Shown: positions 12,259 to 26,103, numbered from the stretch's first letter. The stretch: DNA of 64,000 nt from Oasisia sp. SBJ-2009 (GCA_964017155.1 OZ024864.1:34175029-34239028), one strand, 5' to 3'. Notes: generated from the letters alone by a model not told the origin. Numbers and translations: made by a program.

Positions 12259-13642
12259 AGCCTTGCACTTGAGTGACTTGACTTGTAATGAAGAATGCTG
12301 TCTTTTGCGCAGTACACCCTCTTTTGGGGTAAATGTATACATGTGTTATGATTATGTACATTTAGACAAGTTGTCAGATATAAGAATATATATAAGTGCT
12401 TATCGAACTGTTGTGAAACCACAACGTACAGCAATTACAGTGAGCAATGTAAAATGCAAATCCCGTAAAAGACACATATACTGCAGAAAATCGTGTTTAC
12501 TATCTGCACTACTTAAATCGCTAGAAGATAGTTATGTCTTATGACCTGATTTTCCAAATATTCATCAGTCGGAAGCTACAACTGTCATCCATCGTTAGAA
12601 TATTATTCTTACTTATGTCCAGTCCCCAATCAGCTCCAGTCGCGCGGAGTCTCGCCATGCATCGTGATCCACTTACATGCCTTGTAGTTTGTATTATACT
12701 TATTAGCTTTCTTATTTTAATTGTCCGGTTTAATGTTGAGTTGAGCACACTGTCACTGTCATAGACATGGTGATTTACGTAGCGCTGATAGTATTAACGA
12801 TTTTAAGCCGTATGTGTGTATTTTAATGGATTTGCTCTTTGTGAAAATATAAATATATTTCTGATATTAAATTGCATTTTAATATGTCATGTGTTACGTC
12901 ATAATATGATTAACAAATTCGTAACAATGGGTGTTAAGACGATAATGGCCATCCGTATATCTAGAATATTAATACATTGTTAAATTGAAATATGTTTGCT
13001 AAATACATATATTGATATACATAATTTTCTCACGAGATAGTGTTTTCACTGCTGAACTTACGCAGTTTCTGACTGTCTGGCTCGCTATTTACGGTACGCA
13101 CTTGTCCTTGGAAACATGGCACCAAGCAACACATACCATATCGGATGTCTAGTTATGAGATAAGATTGCACTGATTGTTTGTGGGTAAAGTCAATGGAAT
13201 TACATGAAATTATCTATGATATCCAATGGCAATAATCCCAAACCACACCATTCATTTGTGAAAATCATATGGAGCTTTAAATGACTTACAATTAGAATAA
13301 TCTACAAAAGAAGGTGTGTGTTAATCTAATAGCATACTGAATGGGGGGATGCTGGCAATACATTTTCACACCTTAGGGCTTGTGGGATGATACCATATCA
13401 ATGCCTCCAGGACAGTCATTCAATAAAAGGAATATGTATCTGCCTAAACAATTACCGGGTAGTCTAGGTGCCCATGCACCAAATGCAGGCAGGGAAAATC
13501 CAGCTTCACTGGTGGGGCTGGCCTCTATCTGGGGAACACACAGTACATGTATACACATTTTGTCAACGAAACAACGTTTGACAGAACAACAAACTGGATG
13601 TGAATTCCTCTTTATTGTCAATTGTTCACATTTTACCAAAAA
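12259..13642. other. Non-coding sequence shared with copy 2
   Basis: This corresponds to about 48184-49606 in copy 2, which has several private indels. Open frames here are short and not protein-like. No feature is supported. Confidence 0.45.
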
Positions 13643-13885
13643 ACACTTTCAAATCACACATATGCAATACAGTAGTAACATTGTACAATAACTAATTATC
13701 ATGACACTGTGTTTGCAAAAACACTTTCAAATCACACATGTGTATAATGCAGTAACATTGTACAACAACTAATTATCATGACACTGTGTTTGCAAAAACA
13801 CTTTCAAATCACACATGTGCAATACAGTAGTGACATTGTACAACTACTAATTATCATGACACTGTGTTTGCAAAAACACTTTCAA
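13643..13885. repeat. 78-bp tandem repeat, three units (copy 1)
   Basis: ACACTTTCAAATCACACATG recurs at 13643, 13721, 13798 and, partly, 13876, a period of 77-78 bp. Copy 2 has four full units (49607-49925), so the array changed by one unit between the copies. Confidence 0.9.
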
Positions 13886-14648
13886 AACAAATCAACCATT
13901 AACTACCGGTAAATATCGCAAATGTAATTAAACTGTTATTTATGTAAGCCATTAACGTGTGCATTTATGTACAAGGTATTTTATCTCTACTTCTCTCAAT
14001 GGCAACAAAACAAGAAAGCAGGCACAACATCGTGGGACTAAGAAAGATACCCAATGGGGCATGCATGTAGACGTGGAGAAATTATTATTTATGGCACGAT
14101 ATACCCAAATGATACACAGCACGTACAGTGACACCCAATCCAAAAAGAGATGGGACAATAACCTCTATTTCATGACACAGTATGGCCAAATTACACACAT
14201 CACAGTTGACAAACAAGTCTGCAAAGTGAACAGTAGAGGCCGGTTGATGCCAGGACCATCTTGTAGGTCTCAAGCAATAACAAAAACAAGGCTCCATTTC
14301 CCACAAAAATCAAATGAAAATGCCTCATGCATAAAGTTATGCATTTCACCAAGGTGTTTATTTATTATAGCAGTTAATTTAGTGAACGCTCAAACAAGAC
14401 ATTGGAAATGACCACAACCGGGCAAGAGAAGTAAAGTGTATCTCACTGTTATGCTCACTAAGTGGAATCAAATACAAATACGGATAAAACAAAGTCTTAC
14501 TGCTGTGGAAATTATTTCTGTGACAAATGTGTGAGTTGAACCATTTTATCAGTTATCAACAACAAAGTGTCCCGACATCCTCAATGGAGGCTATCATTCA
14601 ACACAGAATGACCTTGACCCCCGCAACTTTATAGCATAGCCATAGTAG
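13886..14648. other. Non-coding sequence shared with copy 2
   Basis: Small open frames on both strands are not supported by composition. No gene was recognised. The segment ends at the insertion site of the 3.36-kb element. Confidence 0.4.
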
Positions 14649-14655
14649 TTAATGT
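14649..14655. repeat. Target-site duplication, left
   Basis: TTAATGT directly before the element at 14656, repeated at 18014-18020. The unoccupied copy 2 site (about 50677-50683) has it once. Confidence 0.85.
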
Positions 14656-17600
14656 CATAGATATAAATGAGAGGGATCGCCGACTCGTGACGTCACCCTG
14701 CATTTAAGCCTGATGATGTCCCTCGCACTGCAGCGCCCTCACCGGGAATCATAGAAATGTTGTAGGGCCGCGTAATCATGGCGTAAACGTTGTTTGTTTC
14801 AAATGGTTTTAATAATGTGATAAAAACATCGTTGTGTAGTGCGATGCCATAGCAATAATCATAAATCTAAAAGTATATGGATCGGCTATGTGGCATTTCA
14901 AAAGATTGGGAATGACAAGGAGACTGATGAATGAAGGAACAAGTTTGTTGTTTACGTTGGGCGGTCCGATGACAGCTTCATTCCTTCGGCTTCATTCAAC
15001 CCTGACAAGCATCAACATAATTATTTAATATCTGCACGGCTCATTTTGAACAGAGTTCCTTACTGATTAATCCATAACTCTATTAAAACAATAAATACTT
15101 ATTCCGCCAAATGCGAGCAAATAATGTGTTTGAAAGTGCTACGGACAGAAAAAAAACCTCGTAAAAGACACATGTGAACATAATAACCGTGCGTCCTATT
15201 TAACTATGTGGAAGAATTTTGGCATTGGCTTTACGGTCGGGTCAAAACGTGCATTATATATATATATATTATGTATATAAAATTATATATCACATTGATT
15301 GATTATTTTACTGTTTCATATAATATTGTAGTATTACATTTCCATCCTTATGCCTATTTCATCAACGTATCATAGTGTGTTAATGCATGAACCAGTAAAT
15401 TGTGTGTACTTTTATGAGTCCACGTTTGTGTGGAAGCCACAACCCATCTGTTGCAAAGTGATGGACCATGTCATATGTACTTATAGCCAGGATTTATGTT
15501 AGGATCCACTAAAGTTGTCTTTTGGTCGGCATGGCATATAGTAATGCCAATTCAACACCAATTTGGACGTATATTAAGACACTGTTATATGTAATGTCAG
15601 TTAACATATTATTTTTACACATAAAGTTAACCATGATAGGCATGAGTTATTAGTAAATGCATGTAATTATAAAAAGTTACAGGATTATATGTCCATTCAA
15701 TACTACGTCACCATGCAGCAATCAATTTTATGTCATTTGGAAAACTAACAACATTACTAGGTACTTGTAAAAATAACATGTTGTCCGGTAGATGTGTGCT
15801 TAGGTGTTCTTAATATACTTGTGTACTCTACTGTACTGTTTTATACTTGTGATAGGTACCAGGAAAACCAACTCTGCCCCCAAAGAAACCTGACTTTCCA
15901 GGTTCACATGACAAAGAAATACATAAAATCTAAGGCAGGCCTGTTACATTGAAGATTGTGTCACTAAATTCAAAATCTAATAAAACACATGCCGATCATT
16001 GGTTGTGAGTTGCAAGTGATGTATACATGGTGACTTAACATGTCATCGGCATGACAATAAATATTTGCAAACAACAATAGCAGGTAAAAGGAAATACATT
16101 TTTATTGTTCGCTGTACATGTTGGAGCCATGAATAATTCTATTGACAAAGTGCCAATACTTCTATTCGTGTAGCTTCACACAACAGGTTGACAATAATGA
16201 ATAAGACAAAAAATCTGAAGAAACATAATCCTTAGTTACTGTTTTAGGAAATATTGATTTGCTACAGTATGAACCTCAACTACACTGTGCAGATATATCA
16301 TGAAAAGTTATTGTGTGCACATAGAATGAGATGAAATCACTCTGTTTTAGTTATGTGTTCTGGAATGAAACCATTAAACATTATTTTGGAATAGCAGTAA
16401 CTTGTATTTCTGTAATATGCTTCTCACAACAAAGGTATCTTTGAAAACGGAACTTGTAAAAATCTGATTGACCTATTTCTCATTAACACATTTATTATTC
16501 ATTCAGACAGTCTTTCACAAGGCTGTCGGCTTTCTTTGTGACTTAATCTGACAAAGATATTTCCCTACAAGCTGTTTGCATGGCATCTCAAACAACCCAA
16601 AGGATGTGTATGCATGAGCACAGGGTCCTGTGACTTAACAAATACATCATACAAATGTGTACATGTATAAAACAGGGATACAACATCGCTTCTGTTGCAA
16701 ACCTAATCACTATAACACTGCAAAGAGTGATTATCTGAAGACTAAAAATACTTCTAAAAAGTAGATTCACAAGACACAAAGAAAGAATTCATAACATCCT
16801 TTCGCTCGCATAAACCTCTAATCTGTCAATATCAGTTTACTTGTAAATAATTCACGCTCGCTTTTATTGATGTGATTAACAATCAGTGCTCATCATTACA
16901 ACATAATTTCTTCGATCGACACAAAACAAAACTATCAACATAACATACAACAGCCTGCTCCTGCTAAACCTAAGATTGACCGTGATGAGCTCCTCCATGA
17001 CCTTAAATATAATGAATGATGAGTTATGTATGGTTAATGATACAATTGGCAAGTGCAATTAATACGTTTTGACAATGATGAAACTCTACCCATGAGTTAT
17101 TTTGACAAAGATGGGAAGACCTCAAATTTCAAACACCTGTTCAGTGGTGATGCTGTCACTGCGGTGACTCCTTGTGACTTGTACTGAAAATAGAATACAA
17201 ATAATATAAATATAATACTAATATTAATTTGGTAATATGTAAGAGAAATATAGTAACTGTATGTAATGTATACATATCAGCATCCAAGATGTTATAATCA
17301 GCTACGAGCAACAAGTAGAAGCACCAGGAAGAGTAAAATATTTGAAGGCCTAATTATATTTAGTTCCACATAATATTAAAGAATGCTTGTAAACACGCTA
17401 AAAGACCCGCCTATTCAATGAAGTCTAGCGTAATCACTTTACCTCCAGTCATAGTTATTGTGATAGTCAGACATAGAATCCCGCAATCACAAATGACACA
17501 ATGTCCAATGCCATGCCCATGGCCTCGATCATGGAGCCATGGCAAGACGAGAAATTAAGAGAATAATTGATTTTAAACTCTTTGACTGTACTATGGCAAC

Positions 17601-18013
17601 ACTACATATGTTATATATGCTTGCTTAATTGACTAAACTTTGGATATACAAGTACTGTAGTGCCCAGTATTTCTGATCGAGACCCGAGTGATACTAGTAA
17701 CTAGACCGTGAATGATACCTGTAATATCGCTCGTATTGTTTTTGTCTTTTGCATGACTTAATTGTATGTCTCCGTTTTAAAACAAAACGTGACAATAAAC
17801 TATCCATATCATATAATGATATTCCGATTTAATCTTACCTCAAGTACATCCTGAAGTTCTTAAATTGGTACACAATCCACTGGCGTGTTGCCACTGTTGG
17901 AACAGTGAGCGTCCATGGTTTCGACTTTCTATGACTCCCGGTGAGGGCGCTGCGAAATTCGAACATATTTTCCCGCCATTCGGAGTCGGCGATCCTTCTC
18001 ATTTATATCTATG
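14656..18013. mobile_element. Non-autonomous TIR transposon of 3358 bp, only in copy 1
   Basis: The ends form a 31-bp inverted repeat with one mismatch. It begins CATAGATATAAATGAGA, continues with GGATCGCCGACTC after one variable base, and reads inward from 14656 and from 18013. A second, subterminal inverted match contains GCAGCGCCCTCACCGGGA (about 14732-14760 and 17922-17952). Flanking TTAATGT repeats are the target-site duplication, and copy 2 carries an intact empty site. The interior has no open frame above about 63 codons and nothing like a transposase. The 7-bp duplication does not by itself fix a superfamily. Confidence 0.9.
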
Positions 18014-18020
18014 TTAATGT
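18014..18020. repeat. Target-site duplication, right
   Basis: TTAATGT immediately after the right TIR, identical to 14649-14655. Confidence 0.85.
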
Positions 18021-19170
18021 GTATGGCGTAGACACACATGTTGCAAATTATCCAATTATTCATCTCGCACACATCTTAGGCTTACTTCATTGCTGTGATT
18101 TGTTCTGTCATGTAAAATTATTCTGCATAAAAGCAGAATTTAGAAGAGAGGAGTCTTATGATGGATAATTATTGAGTTTTACTCTATGTTCTGTTTTGAT
18201 AAACTAAAAAGTGTACTTTTGTGCTCATACCAGTGCCAGTGAAATGATACTAAGTCTAAGGACTGCAAGCTTAACATATTATACACCAGCCTGACAAAAA
18301 TAGGCATACACTGTATCGCAAACAGTGTAAGCAGTGGTTTTGTCAGAAATTAACCAGCTTTGGAGCAGGCCATTTAGTACGTATGACATTTCAACACATC
18401 TTCTATAGAACTTGTGTACGAAATGACCCAATCATGGAGCCATGAACAACATATTCCATAGTGTAAGCAGTGTGTATTATTAGCGATATAAGCATGCTAC
18501 CTATGTAGATTGCTCTCTAGTCATCACCTTGCTCTGCCTCTTCAGTAATACATAATACCTCCTAACATAGACAATGTATTCGTTACAGGCTGATGGAAAG
18601 AGAAATAAGCATAAGAAAAAGACGCCATGCAAATAACCCTATAATTCTTTTTGTCTGCACTGGCTGTGACTGGGACTGTTATTCCAAACAAATCCTACTG
18701 AGACACAGATAATGCTTCCAAACGTCCACAAACTGATAACAGGGCGTCTCAACATGGCCCCTTCAGGCTAGGCTCTGTTTATTATTAATTATGTAACATA
18801 ACAATAGTTGTTTCTTAAATCCTGCCAAGTGTGGTTAATTATGTAACATAACTAAACAATGATTCAATTCCAGCACTCCGTACTAAAGGCATTCATAAAA
18901 TTCATTCATAACGTGACACATTTTAAACTGTTGCCAAATTGTTGCATTAAAACGACTTGCCACAAAATACACTGAAATTGTAAACATAAGTGTGAGACAT
19001 CCTGAACATAACTACAATAAAAACAGATAAATATGCCATATCGGGTATTCTGTCTTACAAGTGAACTTATTCTCACACACACTGATCCAGCAATGTGTCC
19101 TGAAACCCAATTACAGCCAGTAAATGTACTGCAGTACAGCAAATGATAGCCATCTTCTGACGACAAAAAA
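18021..19170. other. Non-coding sequence shared with copy 2
   Basis: It matches about 50684-51770 with several small indels; for example, about 50 bases near 18143-18195 are missing in copy 2. No gene was recognised. Confidence 0.4.
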
Positions 19171-19250
19171 GGTAAGTTCTTATATAGCACAGTATACAAT
19201 CATCAGGATTGCGCTTTATAGTACACTTTACTTCCTGGCAAACCTGTTCA
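19171..19250 (-). mobile_element. SINE-type 3' tail (copy 1)
   Basis: On the minus strand the segment ends GTGCTATATAAGAACTTACC, the same kind of tail as the SINEs at 2541 and 34711. No tRNA head was found. A small open frame immediately upstream on the minus strand (19248-19502) is kept in copy 2 and may belong to the same element. The copy 2 counterpart is 51771-51850. Confidence 0.5.
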
Positions 19251-19502
19251 ACTGAACACCATCTTGACCTCGGTGAAGAACCACAATTCTTCTTGACTCG
19301 TATCATGTGGGAACATGAAGGTCAAAGGTAAGACTTTATTACCAATGAGCTGTAAGTCACGGGATGGGTAGTGAACAAAACCATCGTTACCTTGACCTGC
19401 CTCACAGGGACACCCATGCATTGTAATGATTTTGGCACTGAAAATACATATGTTGTGGACAAAAGTTGGTGCCCAACTTAAAGAGCAGTAGCCAGTGCTC
19501 AA

Positions 19503-22500
19503 ACATGTTCATCAGTGATTCCAGGTAGGTTTTGCATTACCTGTACATATATGATTTACTGACTGGGTTGCACCATGCCGGAGTGGCAATGTGTGAAACA
19601 GGGAACCACTAATTTCTCCTTACAGACATACCAGCCAGTGGAAGGCCTGGCAACTCATGGTTCTACTAATATTACAAACATCGAACAAAGCATGATTTCA
19701 AAAAACATAAATATTTGAGTTGCAGTCTTCTTAATTGAATCCCTTCATTTCAAAATGTATTAACTGTTTGGGACATAAAACAAAGTGGCTACACCATAAC
19801 CACAGCCAGAAAGGTGTGGCCAATCAGCAAACATTTGCCTTCTGTGCACATGTGTGGTAGGCAAAGCCCATTAAGCTGTCATGTTCTGCTACCACATGAC
19901 TGTTGCATCTGCAACTCACTCAACCATGTTATTGTCTTTTCTCAACAACATGACGACAACACAACGTGAACCCAACATAAGAATGCAGTCATTTATCACA
20001 GCAAAATTGTCATTATCCACAGCCTGGAATATGGTCACGCATTCACTGGGAAAGGATTCATGTGACCAGAGAGTCATTCTCCAATACACTATGCAAGACA
20101 GACCTGAGTCTAGTAATCAAAATCTCTTCGTGTATACTCAAACCCTACTTGTGTCAGTTTATAAAAACAAGCATTTCATGAAGTATGATTATGTTTCTTT
20201 GGATAAGTTGTTACCTCGTTATTTTTAATTAACATGCGAAGTTTCATTATGCCTTTACTGACATGCTTTGAGATCTGTTTACATTATGATTTTCATGACC
20301 AATATTACAAATTGGGTGCTGATAACCCTGAAGCAACAATGCATAGTTTGTTAGTGATTCAGCTGCCCAATGTGTGCAATACATATTCGGCAACACAAAT
20401 ATTACAATACATTTGTGAAACGGCAGAAATTACAGGACAGAAGAATTTAATTTTTGGGTTATAACACGTGATTGAGTCAAGGCTACAATGTTACACTTTG
20501 CAAGGTGGATTAGTTAGCTGTGACAAGGAGTTGCCTCTTTCTGTCACTGTCAAGAAACAGCACAAAGTCGACATGCAAGATATGTGACAGATTCCAAAAT
20601 GCAACTTAGTTCATGTGTAGCCAATGCACCCAATATGACAACCACATACGGGCAGAGTGACGACTTATGCAGTGAATTCAACTGCATCTGTGTCGTTACT
20701 TCACATACAAATGATAAAATTCCAAAGGCAATGAACACAGATGATAATCCAGTTTGTTACGACTCCCAGGTACATGTCCCACTACCCTGGACCCAGTCCT
20801 AGCTAGCCATCAGCTGCACACACCAACTGTCATCCTATTCCAGATCCCAGCTGTTATGGAAAAGTGCCTTCTTTTGGCCAACAAACACTGACATCTAGCC
20901 TGGGGTACAGTCCAAGCAGACATTGTAAAGAAAACTAATTCACTCAACACGAGTCAACAGCATACAGTGGTAGTTATTTGTTTTTGAATGTTGTATTTAC
21001 AATCTGAACATTTCGTAGGTAGCAACTTACAAGTTATGAACACCATTTTTGGGTTTCATTCTCAAATTGGTAGGTAGTTAAATGTTCCTAAATGAGTAAA
21101 GGACATCATGTCTTCAGGTTATTCTCAGAAAACACGGTCACAAGAGTTCTTAAATTACTGTATATTCAAAGCCGTCCAACAGCTCACAGGCATAATTTCT
21201 GCCTCATTTGTTCTGCTTTGTGTTGTGCAAATTATATGTTATCCCATTTCTAAATAAGTTTGATACATACATGACTTTCGGTTTAATTAAAAATCATTCA
21301 TTTGCAAGTCTGTCTACATGGCTGAAGGGCAACACAGGACACATTCATGATATCGGCAAGTTTGTACACTCTATTGAACAAAAAAGAACTTCAAAAGAAT
21401 TTACTTATTAAAGAATGTACCAAAATTAAATGACTTCTACTGTGCATTATAATATTATTTTATAAGTATTTGTGTATAACATCTAACAGGCAGAGCAGTG
21501 TTAAATGTAAACAAACTCCCACCCATTGAAGAATTTTTCTTTTTGACATACACTTTCCTGAACAGTATTTTGTTATAATTAGGTTTTTACTGCCATTATT
21601 TATTTAATGCTAATCACAAATGGCTAAGTTTTGGCTTAAAGCAAGATAAAACTTAACCAGTCAAATAACAACACATTTTCATGAAACGTTTACAGAGTTG
21701 TACAGTAATGTAATCAAATTATGCATCAACCTCCCAAAGGAATGTAGTTTTAACTCTTCTTTTCTTGCTGTCTGTAATCTACACAAACTAAAATATTTTT
21801 AAAGAAATCCAAGAACACTATCAACTGCATGCAATTAACAAAAAACACTGTTTTAGCTTAATTCAGTCTTGATTCCTGGTCTGTAGCTAGATGATCACAT
21901 TAACCTATTGACCATTTGTTCTACTTTAAAATGTGAAGAATTGGAAATGGCCTGCTGAGGGGACATTGTTAACAATAAGACTACTAGGATCCTGTAAGAA
22001 ACTAAGGTACTAAGATCCATGTAGGTTATTATGCTGTTTATGTTTTGAGTGCTGATTCTCTGATTTTTTATCTTAAAGGTTAAACATTTTATAGCCAAAT
22101 AAAATTAACCCACGGGTCTGGGGGGGGGGGGGAGCTAGCAGCATTTACACTACTCATCCCCATGAAAAATCACTAGTCCCACATTTATGGTGAACGTCGC
22201 TAAATTGCAAACTTCTATGCAAACTTATCTCTAGCCTGGCAATGCTCCTTAATGATATAAACAAATAATTGTCTGCTTCATAACGGATGACACAACACAT
22301 TAGTTTAGTGGCAAATAGTTACTCACATGGGATGAGTGCTAGGCAAAGGTTACTCATCACCAGGTCTTTTTGCTTGTCTTGGGTGACGGTTAGGTTCGAC
22401 CCACGTTACAATGAACCGTAATTAACAAAAAGTGTTAAAGCTAAGCCCAATACAGGAGGAATTTTTTTTAGAACATGCTCATAATATTCATGGATTAAGG

Positions 22501-23020
22501 CTAGATTGTAATTTATAGTCCAATTTGTTCTTTCCAAGAGAATAAAACAGGACTTACCAGGCAAAACATACACTGAACTTTTATTTAATCACACTCCTAA
22601 TTTCAACTGACCTGTTTAGAGATCAATTCATTTAGGCTCTACACAAAGTATCCTTTATCTACGTAGCACAAAATTACATTTAACCAAACAGTAACAAGAA
22701 TAACTGTGACAATGGTGGTCAAAGTAAGTTTGATATGGCACAGACAATACACAATTACATTAAATAAACTGGAAGTTCAGCCACAATGCAAACAAACACA
22801 TTTTGCAGCACATACCTGTTTAGATTTGTTTATGAAAATCCTCAAAAATGTCTGAAGATTTTTAGCCGAATAAACTGCAGTCTATAAAGGTTTAAGAAGG
22901 AATGAAAATGGACAAATTGCCAATCAAAAAAAAAAAATAAACCACACACTCAACAAGTAGCCTTCATTGATGCTGGTAAATTACCCATTTGTGACATGTT
23001 TTCTGAAAATGACCGTTGCA
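19503..23020. other. Non-coding sequence downstream of the Tudor gene
   Basis: This 3.5-kb stretch matches 52093-55626 in copy 2. Its open frames are below about 115 codons and none has recognisable motifs. A G homopolymer at about 22120-22132 is shorter in copy 2. No gene is supported. Confidence 0.45.
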
Positions 23021-23026
23021 TTTATT
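23021..23026 (-). terminator. Candidate poly(A) signal of the Tudor gene (copy 1)
   Basis: TTTATT on plus reads AATAAA on the minus strand, about 420 bases after the stop codon at 23443. The signal is also present in copy 2 at 55627-55632. Another candidate lies at about 22580-22585. Confidence 0.4.
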
Positions 23027-23442
23027 ATAAACATCATACTTTATAAAAAATTGTATAAAATAATAATTTAAAGACACTTATGATATAATGATGGCCCGAC
23101 AACTAAAATATTCCATAATATCAGAAAATAATAATGATGTGAATATATTGGTAGCTATTTGTACTGTACTGGTAGCTATTTGTTCCCGTCTAATTAAACA
23201 AAACATTTACACGACAATAGTTACATATGTATCAAAACAATTTATCAAACAAGACATTCCAGACAGATCTTCATTTAAATGTTTAACCATCTTAATTAGC
23301 CAGGGTAATCATCAAACTAGCAAGGTAACAACTTCCATGTGACACCACCAGTCACTTCACAGCATACACACTAACAACCCAACAACAACTTGGCCTATCT
23401 AAATCTCCACGATCCAACTACAGCTCATCCATCTCCATCTGG

Positions 23443-23573
23443 TCACAACTTCTGTTGCTGCATCATGCGTCTCAACTCTTCCAGTTCCCGTTTCAGATTC
23501 GCGTTTTCCTCCGCCAGTCGTCTCGCGCTCTCGTCCTCGACACTCGCCGCTGTGGCTGGTTTCATTTCGGACG
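23443..23573 (-). CDS. Multi-Tudor gene, terminal exon with coiled coil (copy 1)
   Basis: After acceptor CCGGTCCACAG the exon starts in phase 1 and completes an Ala codon with the previous exon. It encodes SEMKPATAASVEDES and then a short heptad-patterned coiled coil (RRLAEENANLKRELEELRRM), ends MQQQKL and stops with TGA at 23443-23445. The C-terminal coiled coil suggests self-association or partner binding. The copy 2 exon encodes the same peptide. Confidence 0.85.
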
Positions 23574-24201
23574 CTGTGGACCGGACAAAGTAAACAATGT
23601 AAAATTCATCAAAGAATTCATTTTTTAAATACCACAATGACCAGTTAAGTGTTTGGACAGCATGCTTTCAACCACAGTGTAAAAGGCACCAAAGCATTTG
23701 TTTTTTAAATACCACAATGACTTTTAAATACCACGACTTTGGCCAGCGTATGCTTTAAACCACAATGTAAAATTAAAGCATTTGTTTTTTAAATACCACA
23801 ATGACCCAATAAACCTTTGGGCATTGTACGTTTTCAACCACTCTAAAACAAATTGTTATACACTACGATTTAAGACATATAAGCTGTACCAGCTGTTTCT
23901 CTATGGAATCACTAGGGTGGTGGCCACACAAAACAATGACAGTACCTCAATCATAACACCTCAGGAATGTAACAATTAGGTGTGGCTAAAGTGCTAAGCT
24001 TTCTCCATTACCAGAGTTATGGATACAGACCACAAGTTCAACAGTATTAACACACGTTAAATATATGCCTATTGAAAAGGAGACAGAATCAAAACATCTT
24101 TAGCACAAACACTGTTTTTGACCAATTAAACTACACAGCAAACTAACTGCCTCTCGCTTGGATTGGTGGCTTGAACAAGTACACATTTTTGACTTGTCAA
24201 C

Positions 24202-24385
24202 ACAGCTTTATGCAGACAACCATCCACCCATCATTTGGATGGGTAAAAACAAAACGAATATGGACGGATAGAAATATGGGTGGACAGGTAAAAAATTAAG
24301 GAGCAAAACAGTTTCCCAAAACCATAGATATTGTTAGTTATTCCTTGAAAGTGAGCGTAAATGGTGTCACATGTGTGTTTGCATA
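24202..24385 (-). repeat. Dispersed repeat, inverted partner of 29212-29392
   Basis: Read on the minus strand it matches 29212-29392: CACTTTCAAGG, then AACAATATCTATGGTTTTG, then ACCxGTCCA words and CATAAAGCT at the end. It lies in the last intron, and an equivalent lies at 56812-56990 in copy 2. Confidence 0.75.
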
Positions 24386-24468
24386 TGTCCACCAAAACAT
24401 GTGTGAATGGCAATAATTTGATAATGTGTCCTGCATAAAGCCCTGCTTGTCAAACTGATGACACTGAC

Positions 24469-24693
24469 CCTGCTTGCGTTTGGAGGCTGCCATTCCCATC
24501 GCAATCAGCTGAGTGCCGAGGTCTTTGCCATTGACGTCATCGCCCGAAGTGTCAACAAGCCACACAGAGAGGGAGCCACCGTTGCGCTCCACTACGATCA
24601 TGTAGAGGCGGATGGGGCTCTGGCCGGTGGCCACAAGAGACTTGAACGACTCCGTGGCCTCAGACGTCCAGTCTGGACCAACTGGAATCAGAC
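24469..24693 (-). CDS. Multi-Tudor gene, exon 9: end of Tudor module 10 (copy 1)
   Basis: The 225-base phase 1/1 exon uses the acceptor TGTCTTCCCGTGCCAG. An alternative AG at 24716 would break the frame with exon 8. It encodes LIPVGPDWTSEATESFKSLV and ends GMAASKRKQ, the C-terminal SN-like half of the last Tudor module. Copy 1 has Trp where copy 2 has Arg (LSVWLVD against LSVRLVD). The long frame upstream of it on the same strand is intron minisatellite, not coding. Confidence 0.82.
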
Positions 24694-24720
24694 CTGGCAC
24701 GGGAAGACACAGACGCTGTA

Positions 24721-24769
24721 CTTGACTGACACACGCGCACACACACACGCATACACGTAAGCACACACA

Positions 24770-24834
<65 letters not shown>
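24721..24834. repeat. CA/CGCA microsatellite in intron (copy 1)
   Basis: Mixed CA, CGCA and CACG runs adjoin exon 9 upstream on the minus strand. The copy 2 counterpart (about 57335-57464) is mostly pure CA. Confidence 0.92.
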
Positions 24835-24837
<3 letters not shown>

Positions 24838-26103
24838 GATACAAAGCAACACATAGTGATACACAGCAACACACAGTGATACAAAGCAACACATAGTGAT
24901 ACAAAGCAACACATAGTGATACAAAGCAACACATAGTGATACAAAGCAACACATAGTGATACACAGCAACACATAGTGATACACAGCAACACAGTGATAC
25001 AAAGCAACACACAGTGATACAAAGCAACACATAGTGATACACAGCAACACATAGTGATACAAAGCACCACATAGTGATACAAAGCACCACATAGTGATAC
25101 AAAGCAACACATAGTGATACACAGCACCACATAGTGATACAAAGCAACACATAGTGATACAAAGCAACACATAGTGATACAAAGCAACACATAGTGATAC
25201 AAAGCAACACATAGTGATACACAGCACCACATAGTGATACAAAGCAACACATAGTGATACAAAGCAACACATAGTGATACAAAGCAACACATAGTGATAC
25301 AAAGCAAAACATAGTGATACAAAGCAACACATAGTGATACAAAGCAAAACATAGTGATACAAAGCAACACATAGTGATACAAAGCAACACATAGTGATAC
25401 AAAGCAACACATAGTGAAACACAGCAACACAGTGATACACAGCAATACATAGTGATACACAGCAACACATAGTGATACACAGCAACACATAGTGAAACAC
25501 AGCAACACAGTGATACACAGCAACATATAGTGACACACAGCAACACATAGTGATACAAAGCAACACATAGTGATACAAAGCAACACATAGTGAAACACAG
25601 CAACACAGTGATACACAGCAATACATAGTGATACACAGCAACACATGGTGATACACAGCAACACAGTGATACACAGCAACATATAGTGACACACAGCAAC
25701 ACAGTGATACACAGCAACACAGTGATACACAGCAACACATAGTGATACACAGCAACACATTGTGATACAAAGCAACACAGTGATACACAGCAACACATAG
25801 TGATACACAGCAACACATTGTGATACAAAGCAACACAGTGATACACAGCAACACATAGTGATACACAGCAACACATTGTGATACAAAGCAACACAGTGAT
25901 ACACAGCAACACATAGTGATACACAGCAACACATTGTGATACAAAGCAACACAGTGATACACAGCAACACATAGTGATAGACAGCAACACATTGTGATAC
26001 AAAGCAACACAGTGATACACAGCAACACATAGTGATACACAGCAACACATTGTGATACAAAGCAACACAGTGATACACAGCAACACATAGTGATACACAG
26101 CAA
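24835..26103. repeat. 20-bp minisatellite in intron (copy 1)
   Basis: About 64 copies of GTGATACAAAGCAACACATA with variants (ACACAGC for ACAAAGC, CACC for AACA, and 17-bp units lacking ATA). The unit lacks stops on the minus strand, so frames of 500 to 624 codons result (periodic CVAVYHYVLLC). Copy 2 has a longer array at 57464-58990. Confidence 0.97.

Noticed and set aside
19881..20464. Two plus-strand frames of 115 and 76 codons
   Set aside because: The first is shortened by a small insertion in copy 2, and neither has motifs. Conservation does not exceed that of neighbouring non-coding bases.
23088..23342. 84-codon plus-strand frame conserved in copy 2
   Set aside because: Lies within the probable 3' UTR of the opposite-strand Tudor gene. 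Its composition is AT-rich and featureless, and conservation is expected from the duplication.
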